Positions 1 to 10,530 of a stretch of 64,000 nt of DNA are shown here, piece by piece; the first letter of the stretch is position 1; each line of letters starts with the position of its first letter. Origin of the DNA: Argyresthia goedartella. Taxonomy: Eukaryota; Arthropoda; Insecta; Lepidoptera; Argyresthiidae. The position numbers and the translations under genes were made by a program. The notes under the pieces were generated by a model. That model did not search any database. It saw nothing but the letters and a program-made list of their open reading frames with translations, and had not been told where the DNA came from. The stretch is from the NCBI GenBank assembly GCA_949825045.1, contig OX463829.1:30319715-30383714 (forward strand), written 5' to 3'.

Positions 1-2135
1 TTATGAGAGAAGTGGCGATAAATCTGGAGATCATCAGCATAAAGATGATATGAAGAAGACAGGATGTCCGAGATGGAGTTTATGAAAATCGAGAATAGAA
101 GAGGAGAAAGAATACCACCTTGAGGGACGCCTGACAGGAGGTCACACCATTCAGTGGATGTCTCTTCCGTCCTGATTCGCTGTTGCCGATCCCTCAAATA
201 AGAGTCGAACCAGCTGGCAGAGAAGGAAGAGACGTTCAGGGATCTGAGAAGCTCAACGAGAATGTCGAAATCTACGCTGTTGAAGGCACTACTGAAATCA
301 AGTAAAGCCAACACGGAAAGCTGTTTGCGGTCCATGGCTAGCTGGATGTCATCTGTGACTTTCAGCAGAGCCGTGACGGTGCTATGACCCGGTCGGAATC
401 CTGACTGGAACGTGTTTAGCAGGTTGTTTGAGGAGAGGTAGTAGGAAAGCTGGTTATGGACAATGGTCTCAATGACTTTGGAGAGGATGGGCAGGATTGA
501 AATGGGACGGTACTCTTTAAAGGAGGTGGGACTGGAGGTTTTGGGTAGTGGGATGACTAGAGCTTTCTTCCACACTGTGGGGAAGACACCATTAGCTAAA
601 GAAAAGTTTATAACGTGTGTTATTGCTGGTAATAGTTCGTCAAGGATTGTCAGTAGCATTTTAAGGCAAATTTTGTCATCGCCTACAGCTTTCGAATTGA
701 CTGCCAATAGCGCCTTCTTGACCGCATCGATTCCAACATTACTCAAGTTGAATGGTGTGGTGTTGGGTAAGGACTTAGAGCGCAGGCTCTGAAGCGTGGC
801 TTGTTTGACAGTGGGATCCATCACAACAGGCGGGGTAGAAAGAAACTGGTTGAGACCGTTGAGATCTACATTACCAGCATGTAGGTCCCGGGCCTTACCT
901 ACACCAAGCGTTCTCAGGAATTTCCACACCTGAGCTGGAGTGTAGTTCTCAATGCATTCGTGTATGTGCCGACGTTTAGCATCGCGACAGAGACGGTTGC
1001 AACGGTTGCGAAGACATTTGTAAGAGAGGAAATTATCATCTGTCGGATTCTTGCGGTATCTACACTTGGCTCTATTCCTCTTGGCCATTAGGCACTTAAT
1101 AGTGTCTGTTAGCCAAGGGGCAGGGTGGTGTTTAACCCTCACTTTTTTTGAAGGTGCGTGCTTGTCATAGAGACCCAGGACTATAGAATTAAAATTGGCG
1201 ATTTTATTATCAACAGTCTTACTGGTAGTGACAGGGGACCAGTCAATAGACATGGCATCAGACAAAAGGGACTCATGGTTGATATCCTTAAAGTTCCGGA
1301 TATAAAGGAATTTCGCTCTGCTCTTGAGAGGCCTTATCTTATAAGAGAGATAAATGAGGTCATGATAAGAGAAAGGAGAACTTAGCTGACCGTGTATTGC
1401 GACCTTGCCCAAATTGGAGATGATCATAATGTCGAGAAGCGAGGGAGAGCAATGAGGTTGGAAATGGGTGGCATCAAGCGGCAGAATATGCAGATTAAAG
1501 GAGTCGACCATGGACTTGAGTCTGGCAGACCGTGGATTGTGTTTAAGGAGACAGGTGTTGAAATCACCAAGAATGAGGGAATCATTATAAAGTGGTGTCA
1601 GTTCATTGAGGAGTGATTCAAAGGAATCGAAATAATCGATGCGAAGAGAGGGACTATAAAGAACACCGAGGAGGACCTTGTTGTGGTGAAGAATGATTTC
1701 GAGAAAGAGATGTTCAGCAGACTCGGAGTATTGACTAGGGGACGCACTGATCACCTTGCACGGAATTTCCGCACGTAGATAGATAGCGACGCCCCCATCG
1801 GCCTTCCCGACTCTGTCGTTCCTGTACAGCCTGTAACCTGGAAGGGAATACAATGAGGATGGCAGCGAGGGCTTGAGAAACGACTCGGAGACAAGAATGC
1901 CGTCCACGCATTGTTCACTAAAAGCATCGAGCAGGTCCGGATAGCTGGAATGGATGCTTTGTGCATTTATATGTACGATGTTTAGATTTTTCTCCACACC
2001 ACCAAAGACAGTCTTAATTTTGACAGATAGGGGTTCCTCTATAGAGGAGTCATTGCTTTCCGCACTCAAAAAATCATCGTCGCTAGAAGAACACGAAAGG
2101 AAACTTTGATTAATAAGATCAGGTAGAATATCCAT
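1..2135 (-). CDS. LINE ORF2 (endonuclease-reverse transcriptase), open, runs off the left edge
   Basis: This is the N-terminal and central part of a non-LTR retrotransposon ORF2, which nicks target DNA and copies its own RNA. I read it by hand on the - strand from the ATG at 2135 and met no stop down to base 1 (about 711 codons). An acidic serine-rich leader of about 45 residues is followed by an APE endonuclease (motifs NIVHINAQS, GILVSESF, ADGGVAIYLR, LILGDFN). The RT follows, with [29 protein letters not shown] and the catalytic YADD near position 25. The frame at 155 matches the start frame. The clade is Jockey/CR1-like, not resolved. A damaged copy of the same family is at 44427-46932. 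The C-terminus and 3' end are outside the window. Confidence 0.85.
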   Translation of the reverse strand, partial: MDILPDLINQSFLSCSSSDDDFLSAESNDSSIEEPLSVKIKTVFGGVEKNLNIVHINAQSIHSSYPDLLDAFSEQCVDGILVSESFLKPSLPSSLYSLPGYRLYRNDRVGKADGGVAIYLRAEIPCKVISASPSQYSESAEHLFLEIILHHNKVLLGVLYSPSLRIDYFDSFESLLNELTPLYNDSLILGDFNTCLLKHNPRSARLKSMVDSFNLHILPLDATHFQPHCSPSLLDIMIISNLGKVAIHGQLSSPFSYHDLIYLSYKIRPLKSRAKFLYIRNFKDINHESLLSDAMSIDWSPVTTSKTVDNKIANFNSIVLGLYDKHAPSKKVRVKHHPAPWLTDTIKCLMAKRNRAKCRYRKNPTDDNFLSYKCLRNRCNRLCRDAKRRHIHECIENYTPAQVWKFLRTLGVGKARDLHAGNVDLNGLNQFLSTPPVVMDPTVKQATLQSLRSKSLPNTTPFNLSNVGIDAVKKALLAVNSKAVGDDKICLKMLLTILDELLPAITHVINFSLANGVFPTVWKKALVIPLPKTSSPTSFKEYRPISILPILSKVIETIVHNQLSYYLSSNNLLNTFQSGFRPGHSTVTALLKVTDDIQLAMDRKQLSVLALLDFSSAFNSVDFDILVELLRSLNVSSFSASWFDSYLRDRQQRIRTEETSTEWCDLLSGVPQGGILSPLLFSIFINSISDILSSSYHLYADDLQIYRHFSH

Positions 2136-2603
2136 ATATATAAATATACTTATCAATATAAAATATTATATATACCTATTAAGTTATAAATATTCTAAAA
2201 TCAAAAGTAAACTAATTAAAATTTCTAATCAATAAGCTTCATGCTTAGACCCAGACCCACCCTAGGATTGAGGAAAGAGATTGTTTGTTATATCATCTCA
2301 CAAGTAACAAATAACAATAACTACTACAGATAGACGAATACAGAGATTTAAATCACACATATAAGTTCTGGATTCTGACTTCTACTTATCACGAACACAG
2401 CATGGCAAAAATATATATATTAATTTAACAAACAAACAAGACCAAGAATGGAACCGAAACGCAACCAATGGCCGCGGCCGTCAGGTCCGTACATCCGAAA
2501 ATGAAAAGACACAAACCACGAACCGCACGTCTTTGCTTCAAATTGACAGAATTGACATTGAATACTGTACTGAAATAAATAGATCCACTCCAATTTCTAA
2601 AAT
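2136..2603. other. LINE 5' leader / junction region, no clear gene
   Basis: AT-rich sequence upstream of the LINE ATG at 2135. It probably includes the 5' untranslated region of that LINE and then a junction with the + strand LINE that begins near 2604. No ORF1 for the left-hand LINE could be recognised here. The exact element boundary is not visible to me. Confidence 0.4.
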
Positions 2604-5600
2604 TTGGCAAATATGCGTAAATTTAATAAATCCTACAGTACGAAACTAAATAATAATAATGAAATATTTTGGATAGATAACTTTTTAAGGAAATATACAC
2701 CTGACTTTGTTTCACAACCAATGAAAATAAATAATACTTCTTCCGTAAACCCCACCAATAGTTACATTATCAAACCATTCACCATAGATGAGTTAAAAGC
2801 AGCTATCAAGTCACGTAAAGACACAACCTTTGGTTTAGATTGCATTTCTTACAAAATGTTTCAAAAACTGGAAACAGACTGCCTTGTGAAATTTTTAAAT
2901 ATTTTAAATTTACTCTGGGAACAATCAATAATTCCAAAAGAGTGGAAACAAGATTGCTTGGTTCCAATTCTAAAAGCAGGAAAAGATCCAAATGATGCAG
3001 ACTCTTACCGTCCCATTGCATTAACATCTTGTGCAGGTAAACTTTTTGAGCAACTTATGAAACAACGTCTTTAGTTTTATATTGAATCTAATAATATTCT
3101 TCCAAGAAATCAGTTCGGGTTTCGTCGCGGTCGGTGAGCAAGAGAAAGTATAGGGCATCTCTTCCATGATACTGACGCTGCGGTTAACAGTAATAAACAT
3201 CTTGTCTGTATTTTTTTCGATATTGTAGGAGCATTCAATAACAATAAGCATTCTGTTTTATGTACCATTCTTTCTTCTTTGTATATACCTGAAAAATGTG
3301 TTAGGTGGATTTATGAGTTTATCAGTGGATGAGAAGTTTATGTTAAGATGAGTTGCAATATTATTTTTGGGCCTAGATTGTCAACTAAAGGCATCTGTCA
3401 AGGTGGCATTTTGAGCCCTTTATTGTATATTCTCTACATCCACAGGCTCAATGAAATGTTAGGAACAGAAGTCAGCAACTTACAGTTTCCCGATGATTTG
3501 GCTATTTATTGCAGTGGTAATAACATCACACACACAACTCAAAAATTAAATTTAGCACTGGAAAAATTACATAGTTACTTTCAATATTTAAATCTAGAAA
3601 TTAGTACAGCTAAAAGTAAAGTAGTCATATTCTCAAAGAAAACAGTCATCCCAGTTAAGCTACAATATGACAATAACTTATTACCAATTCAATCTCAAAT
3701 AAAATTTTTGGGTGTAGTTTTTACACAGAATCTCTCATGGTAGGTAGATATGTTGATTGCATAACGGAACGAGCTTTAAGAGCTACCAACACTTTAAGAT
3801 CTTTAATTGGCAGCCATTGGGGTGCCGATCCTAAGATTCTTTTAACTCTATACAAAGCCCTTCTAAGAAGTCACTTTGACTATGGTTTTTTCTGTTATTG
3901 TATAGATCCAAAATTAGTAGATAAACTTGAAAAGATCCAAAATATAAATTTAAGATTAATCTTAGGAGCCTTGAAGTCATCTCCAATTAATTCAATGCAG
4001 GTTGAGTGTAACTTGTGTCCATTAATGATCAGATTCAATAATTTAAAACTTAATTTCATTATCAAGTTGTTGTCTGAAGATGGCAATCTCCTTCTTTCTA
4101 AACTACTAATGCTTAACTCTAATAACTTTAACTTGTAACATTCAAGAAACTTTAACTTATAAGAGTAAATATAATATCTACAATAGTAGTACTTTGCCTT
4201 GTTATGAAGGATCATATGAGAGCAAATTCTGTGGGTTAAAGATTCACATAGATAGGACACTGAGTGATAAATATGCAGTTTACAATAAATTGGATGAACA
4301 CAGAGAGTTTAGACAAATTTATACAGATGGCTCGAAATGTAACGAAAACATCTCCATGGCTTACTATGATCCTGTCACTAAATTGGGACATGGGTTCAGA
4401 TTGCCATCAAATGCAAGTATATACACAGCAGAAGCTCAAGCCATTTATGCATCTTTAGAATACTATCAGAATCAACTAACCTCAGTTTCAAGAAATGGTT
4501 GATAATTTCGGACAGCATGAGCGTTTTATTGGCACTGTCAAATCCCACGTACAATGGTAGCAGAAACTATATTATTTATAACATAAGGCAGAAAATTAGT
4601 AGGCTTTGGCTCAATCAAGATAGAGAAATACGTTTGTTTTGGACACTATCTCACATTGGCGTCTCTGGCAATGAACTCGCTGATAAACTTGCCAGCTCTA
4701 TAATGAAAAACCCCAATATTCACCAAATACCTGTCAAGAACATTAAGTTGCCAGCTTCAGATTGCAAAACCGACATTAGAACGAATATTAAACATCAATG
4801 GATGCTTCATTGGAGAGAAACGACACAAATAAAAGGAAAATGGTACAAGATGGAAAGCTATATTAACTCGGACATTAAGAGACCATGGTTTATCGTCGGA
4901 AAATATCTACATAGAAACTTTTACACAACAATTTGTCGTTTGAGAATTGGACATGGCAAATTTAATGATGAATTAAATGATTCCTTCCCCAAATTGTACA
5001 TTTTGTTATTCTGAAAACCAATCTCTAAATCATATATTTTTTGATTGCCCTCAATTCAATATACAAAGACTAGTATTCATTGACAGCTTATTGAACATTT
5101 ACAAAGAAGCCCTGGATGTCCCGCGCTCTATTCAGGATCTCCTTAAGAATATAGAAGCATTTTACCCTATTTATAATTTTATCAAGAGTACCATTGGAGT
5201 TATTTGAAAAATAATAATACACCGGAATAGACCTATACTACCTGATTTGACAACTCGGATGTGACCTATCGTCGGAAAATATCGTCGGAAAATATCTACA
5301 TAGAAACTTTTACACAACAATTTGTCGTTTGAGAATTGGTCATGGCAAATTTAATGATGAATTAAATGATTCCTTCCCCAAATTGTACATTTTGTTATTC
5401 TGAAAACCAATCTCTAAATCATATATTTTTTGATTGCCCTAAATTCAATATACAAAGACTAGTATTCATTGACAGCTTATTGAACATTTACAAAGAAGCC
5501 CTGGATGTCCCGCGCTCTATTCAGGATCTCCTTAAGAATATAGAAGCATTTTACCCTATTTATAATTTTATCAAGAGAACCATTGGAGTTATTTGAAAAA

Positions 5601-5920
5601 TAATAATACACCGGAATAGACCTATACTACCTGATTTGACAACTCGGATGTGACCTTAAATACTGGAGGAAAATTGATACCTGATTTGACAACACGGATT
5701 GACCTAAACATACTGGATTATGAAGTTAAAGAATAAATACGTTAGACAAGGCTATGTGCCTCGAATATATAATAAAGACTGAAGAAAATACCTACGGAAA
5801 GACAAGGCTTTTAGCCTCAATCAATATGAAGAGAAGAAAAGAAATTAAAATAAGACCAGGCGGTATGGGCTTAAGCTGTTAGCCTTTTCCATAAAGGAAA
5901 AAACATTACAAAAAAAAAAC
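2604..5920 (+). mobile_element. Decayed LINE with RT and RNase H domains
   Basis: A 5'-truncated non-LTR retrotransposon, now a pseudogene. The reading pieces are RT fingers (2604-3074, YRPIALTSCAGKLFEQL), a gap with stops, RT palm (3348-3743, [13 protein letters not shown], where the catalytic box reads FPDDL), RT thumb (3737-4138) and RNase H (4194-5014, QIYTDGSK, YTAEAQAIYASL, SDSMSVLLAL, SHIGVSGNELADKLA). A Cys-rich C-terminal piece (CTFCYSENQSLNHIFFDCP) follows at 4977-5207. At least four frame changes separate them. The RNase H and C-terminal HxxxxC motif point to the I/R1/LOA group rather than Jockey. The element ends in an A-rich tail near 5910-5920. The 3' part is duplicated in tandem. 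Confidence 0.75.
4891..5656 (+). repeat. 377-bp tandem direct duplication of the LINE 3' end
   Basis: Positions 4891-5267 and 5280-5656 are near-identical direct repeats at an offset of 389 bp, with a 12-bp spacer that itself repeats the start of the unit. Differences I could see are single bases (for example acatgg versus tcatgg, ctcaattc versus ctaaattc, agtacc versus agaacc). Each unit repeats the C-terminal coding piece CTFCYSENQSLNHIFFDCP. It arose after LINE insertion, by duplication rather than by a new insertion. Confidence 0.9.
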
Positions 5921-6068
5921 AACCAACTTAAATTCATACATTGACAACTGATTGACGTTTCCTTTTGGCATTAGTGTACACCAAAGAGAATATAATGCAC
6001 GATAAATGGGCTTATTGGTGACCTAAATTTACCGTTCAGCTAAGAATGAGCACAACACTAGTATGTGG

Positions 6069-6739
6069 TCACAAAATAAATAGGTACAGAAATCAATCTA
6101 CAATAATCTACATACAAGCGCGCTCGAGCAACGCACACATAGAGACTGCTCACGGACACGATATCTCAAAACAGTTCAAACCAGTGCGAGCGTACGTGCC
6201 ATCCGCTTGACAGTCGCGTCTGTTACTGCAAATAATGCAAAAATGGAGCAACGGAAAAAAGTTATTATAACTGTTCAGTGGACGGTTTAAATAAATAACA
6301 GTTGCCTATTTTTCAATCATTATATTAAAATAAGTATTAACAAATTTTTTGTTAGGTAAATTCACGCCACCTTAGTTACGTAAGTTGAAAACATGTTTTT
6401 TGTTTTTGTAGATATTGTGTTGTTTTTCGTGTCATTTGACAGGTGTAGGTCTAAAACGGACAGGGCAATAGAAATTTTGTAACTCGGGTAGTCCGTTTAG
6501 AAGTTTTCAGGGATTTTCGATGGTGAAAATTGACAAACGTAAAATTGTGTAGGAATTTTTCTGTTCTGTAAACCTTTTGTATTGTAATAGTAGGCAGGTC
6601 TATATTTTTGTTTTTTGGAGTGCCATGTTAGTTTTTCGTGCATAAACCGTAGTTGAGAACCCTAGAGCGATCGCCGAGCGTAGCTATGAACAGTGAAGTA
6701 CATACAAGTGGTTGACTTCTGTACCTATTTATTTTGTGA
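6069..6739. mobile_element. Non-autonomous element with 28-bp terminal inverted repeats
   Basis: The first 28 bases (6069-6096, starting tcacaaaataaataggtac) are the reverse complement of 6712-6739 with one mismatch. The 671-bp interior has no coding potential that I can see. I could not define a target-site duplication with confidence: the left flank is gtatgtgg, the right flank tatggtca. The superfamily is unassigned. Confidence 0.6.
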
Positions 6740-6892
6740 TATGGTCAATATGTTGACAGTTCGCTGTGTTTGTTGTGCTGCGTGGTTATTTCGAGCTAAT
6801 AAAATCAATTACTGCGTATACAATGCCAAGAATGATTAGAAGTGGTGTTAGAGAGATGGTTCTAAATGTCAAGGAGTTTTGTATGAAAGAAA
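6740..6892. other. Short spacer, nothing recognised
   Basis: Sequence between the TIR element and the 3' tail of the next LINE. No gene or repeat is recognised. Confidence 0.4.
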
Positions 6893-7330
6893 AATACAAT
6901 ACAAATACAAATACGTTTATTTTGCCAAAATAGATTACAATTGTGAAAACTTACTAATAGCATGTGTGGGTATTCGGATAAATTTTAATATAGTTACTGC
7001 GATCTCCGCACTAGGCTAACCTGTATCGCGGAAACCGTCACAAATCGAGTGCCATGAACTTATCGATCGTAAGCGGAAAATTGTGAATTGTGTTGCATTG
7101 ATTAATTTCATTACGTGCTAGAGTTAGTGTGTGTGAGGTATGACTTTAAACTAATTAATGTGTACTTAAACAAGTTTAAATATACAAAATGATTCTAAAA
7201 TTGTAAAAAATAGGTTCCTATATTGACAAAAGATTAACAATTTTAATAAAAAATATGTGGTTAAAAGCGCATCTAAAGTTCGTATATTTATTATTTATTC
7301 GTATTTATTTTATTAGTTAAACATATTCGT

Positions 7331-10276
7331 TTATTTTAAAATATTTTCAGTTTCATCATAATTTAAGCTAGTGAGGTATTTTCTTACTTTAATTTTTGTT
7401 TCTTTTATTGTAGACGTTTTGAGATCTAGTTTTTGTGTGATCTTATTGTAAATGTAGGGATGTAGATAATTGGAGTATTTCTGGGCAAATGATGTTTTAA
7501 CGGGGCTGATAAAAAGTCTAAAAACTCTTCTTGAGAGGAACCATGGGTACTCTGGTGAAGAAAGTATTTTTTTGTGTTGAATTTGCACTGATCTTTCAAT
7601 GTATAGCTGTCGTACGCTTAGCAGTTTCAGTGATTGAAAGAGACGGTCGGTTGGGTAACGGCGATTTTTGCAGGTCATAACCTTAAGCACCGATCTCTGC
7701 GCCCTTTCAATTTCAATGAAAATCGTCTTGGCTGCTCCTCCCCATATAGGTAGACAGTAGCCCAAGAGGGACTCGCAAATAGCTTTGTAAATGGATTTGA
7801 GTAACGTTATTTCTGCACTATGCCTCAATGCCTTCATAATGTGGATAGTTTTTCTTATTTTGCTTGACATCATGTTGATATGATTTTTAAATGATAACGT
7901 TTCATCTAGCAAAATACCAAGATATTTTATGGTCTTAATACGCTGTATACGTGGGCATAAGCAGTCTTGTTGAATGCAACAGTTTTTATGTACTATAATA
8001 TCCTTCGAAATAGGAGGAGCTGAGGCACGAGTTTTATGAAAAGCTATGTATTTAGTTTTATCAGCATTCAAAGTCAGGAGATTCCTATTAAGCCAGTGTC
8101 CTAAGTTTGTCATACCATGTTCGGCTCTTTCCAAAACATTTTCCCACGAGCTGCCATTAAATATTATGGCAGTATCATCTGCGTAACAGAAGAGATCTGT
8201 ATTCATGTTTTCATGGGAGGAGATGTCATTGAGATAAATCAAAAACAGTGATGGGCCTAGAATGCTCCCTTGGGGAACGCCATAGCTGATAATTCTCTGT
8301 GAGCTTAGTTGCTGGTCTATCCTAACACTCTGCCTTCTATGTGTGAGGTATGTTCGAAACCAATCATGAGCTGTACCTCGGATTCCCAGATGTTCAAGTT
8401 TTTGCAGCAGGATGTTGACCGAAACGGTGTCAAAAGCCTTTGCCAAGTCTAAAAACACACCTAGGCATGCTTTTCCGTCATCCAAAAAGTTGGTTACGAG
8501 GTTCGTGAGTGCTCCAACTGCATCTTCTGTAGATTTTTCTCGCCTGAATCCAAACTGTTTTTTATTTAGAAGATTATTTTTCTCGAGATAGGACATTAGC
8601 CTTTTGTTCACCAGTTTCTCGAGTATTTTAGAAAAACTAGTGAGCAACGAAATCGGCCGGTAGTTTGCCGGGATATTTCTGGGGCCACTTTTGTGTATGG
8701 GACATACCAATGCAACTTTCCAGCATTCAGGGAATTCTCCGAGCGATAAACTGAGGTTAAAAATATGGGTCAGCGGGGATAGAAGGGTATGTTTAAAGCG
8801 CTTAATGAAACTATTACTGATATCATCAAGTCCTGGAGCGCTCTGGACCTTTAGGAGTTGGATAAGTGAGGAGACCTCGACTTCGTCTGTAGGATGCATG
8901 AAAAAGCAGGAAGACGGACTGCCTTCAGCTGCACAGATTTTTGATGCTAAGGATTGTTCTGTTTCTTTTGTGATTTGAAGGATATTGTTAGCCAGGGTTT
9001 GACCAACACCTGCAAAGTATTCATTACAAGAGTCTAATGAGCTGCAGGTGTTATTTTTAATGTATTTGAGTTCTGATGCTGGGTTTATATTCTTATTATA
9101 ATGGCATATATCTTTGATTGTTTTCCACAGTTGTTTCGGATTATTTCTATTTTCTTCTAATTGATTTCTTTCAAATTTGTGTTTCAGCTTGTGCAGTAGG
9201 TCAGTAAAGAAGTTTCTGTACCGTTTATAGGTGATTTGTAATATTACGTCGTTTGGTAGTTTCCGTGCTTTCAAATGGAGAGCGTCGCGATGTCTCATAC
9301 ATTTCATAAGTCCCGGGGTTATCCATGGCTTCACATTATACTTGCTGCGGCTGACTTGAAATGACTGTTTATTTTGACTAATTATACTGTTTAATGTATC
9401 TAAGAACAAATCTGTGGCAGCCGACACGCTTGTCGCTTCAGTGATAGGTGACCAGTCGACGTTTTTTAGTTGGCTCTCAATGGCATCAAAGTTGTATTTG
9501 GTGACTAAGCGCTTTTGTTTTACCGGCTTGATGGCGTTATGGATTCCCACTATTATCATATTGTGGTCTGTTATTCCAGAGTTACAAACTATTCCCGTAG
9601 TGATGTGATGCGACCTGGTAAGAATGTGATCCAGACAAGATAAAAGTCGGGTTGGCTTGTCCACCGAATGCACCAGGTCATGCTCAGCGGTTAGACAGAG
9701 GTACTCTGAGCGTTCTGCTGGAGTGGTCGTTTCAGGCATCGTATTGATGTTAAAATCGCCCGCAACAATCACACAATTTTTGTCTTTTATGTTTTCAAGG
9801 ACCGTGTCTAAATCAGAGATGAAGGATTTTATACATGTGAACGAAGGTGATCTATAAATTCCTACTATTGTGAATTTGTGCGGCACCTCCACAATGATAC
9901 AATTTGATTCGTTGAAATGTGGTTCGTACATGGACGCATTCCAGCAAGATTTTACATACACAACTACTCCGCCAGCCTTGTTTATAAATAAATTAGAGCG
10001 AAAATGGGTATACCCTTCAATTGAGCCAATTACAGTCCCTTCTTGTAGCCAGCACTCCGTTAAAATTATTATGTCAATGTCCATATTTAATCGTTTAAAA
10101 GATATGAAAAATTCGTCAAAGTTACGAGTTATGCTACGTATATTTAAAGCAAGAATTTTTATATTATGTTCATTAGTAATAATATTTTTACAAAGTTCTA
10201 AGGTATGAACAATATGACATTCCCTGACTAAAGTTTCTTCTAGTTCCTTTTCTATGTCAAGGCCTGTGGTAAACAA
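7331..10276 (-). CDS. Jockey-like LINE ORF2: APE endonuclease plus reverse transcriptase
   Basis: An open frame of 981 codons. The endonuclease (about residues 40-240) has ILALNIRSI, IIILTECWL, GGVVVYVKS, VIVAGDFNIN and GITDHNMI, which are the expected Asn, Glu, Asp-Asn and Asp-His sites. The RT (about 500-760) has NYRPISLLTSFSKILEKL, FGFRREKST, CLGVFLDLAKAFDTV, YGVPQGSILGPSLFL and an intact YADD box. A thumb and a Cys/His-poor tail follow. No catalytic residue is missing. The start is odd: position 10276 is TTG, and the frame upstream reaches a TAG within six codons without an ATG. Either the start codon has mutated or ORF2 starts without AUG. ORF1 ends 254 bp upstream. Confidence 0.88.
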   Translation of the reverse strand: MFTTGLDIEKELEETLVRECHIVHTLELCKNIITNEHNIKILALNIRSITRNFDEFFISFKRLNMDIDIIILTECWLQEGTVIGSIEGYTHFRSNLFINKAGGVVVYVKSCWNASMYEPHFNESNCIIVEVPHKFTIVGIYRSPSFTCIKSFISDLDTVLENIKDKNCVIVAGDFNINTMPETTTPAERSEYLCLTAEHDLVHSVDKPTRLLSCLDHILTRSHHITTGIVCNSGITDHNMIIVGIHNAIKPVKQKRLVTKYNFDAIESQLKNVDWSPITEATSVSAATDLFLDTLNSIISQNKQSFQVSRSKYNVKPWITPGLMKCMRHRDALHLKARKLPNDVILQITYKRYRNFFTDLLHKLKHKFERNQLEENRNNPKQLWKTIKDICHYNKNINPASELKYIKNNTCSSLDSCNEYFAGVGQTLANNILQITKETEQSLASKICAAEGSPSSCFFMHPTDEVEVSSLIQLLKVQSAPGLDDISNSFIKRFKHTLLSPLTHIFNLSLSLGEFPECWKVALVCPIHKSGPRNIPANYRPISLLTSFSKILEKLVNKRLMSYLEKNNLLNKKQFGFRREKSTEDAVGALTNLVTNFLDDGKACLGVFLDLAKAFDTVSVNILLQKLEHLGIRGTAHDWFRTYLTHRRQSVRIDQQLSSQRIISYGVPQGSILGPSLFLIYLNDISSHENMNTDLFCYADDTAIIFNGSSWENVLERAEHGMTNLGHWLNRNLLTLNADKTKYIAFHKTRASAPPISKDIIVHKNCCIQQDCLCPRIQRIKTIKYLGILLDETLSFKNHINMMSSKIRKTIHIMKALRHSAEITLLKSIYKAICESLLGYCLPIWGGAAKTIFIEIERAQRSVLKVMTCKNRRYPTDRLFQSLKLLSVRQLYIERSVQIQHKKILSSPEYPWFLSRRVFRLFISPVKTSFAQKYSNYLHPYIYNKITQKLDLKTSTIKETKIKVRKYLTSLNYDETENILK

Positions 10277-10530
10277 AAACTGCGAGTTGTTCTAGCTTAC
10301 CTGAGTTCCTGAAGTGTCCAGTGACGCCTAGTTTGTGTTTTATGTAAACTTGGAAATTGTGATAGCTTAAATTTTGAGTTTCGGTATGTCGAGTTTGCCT
10401 ATTTGCTAAAAGATGCTTTGTTTCTAGGAATGAGATGCGCTTATTAACAGTAAAAAATAATAAAGTGTAGGAAAAAGTAGGTGTTAGTAATATAATGCAA
10501 GGTAGATATAGATAGCATATTAAGATTATA

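Noticed and set aside
8691..10208. Several + strand frames of 64-112 codons
   Set aside because: All lie opposite the LINE ORF2 and have no domain of their own.
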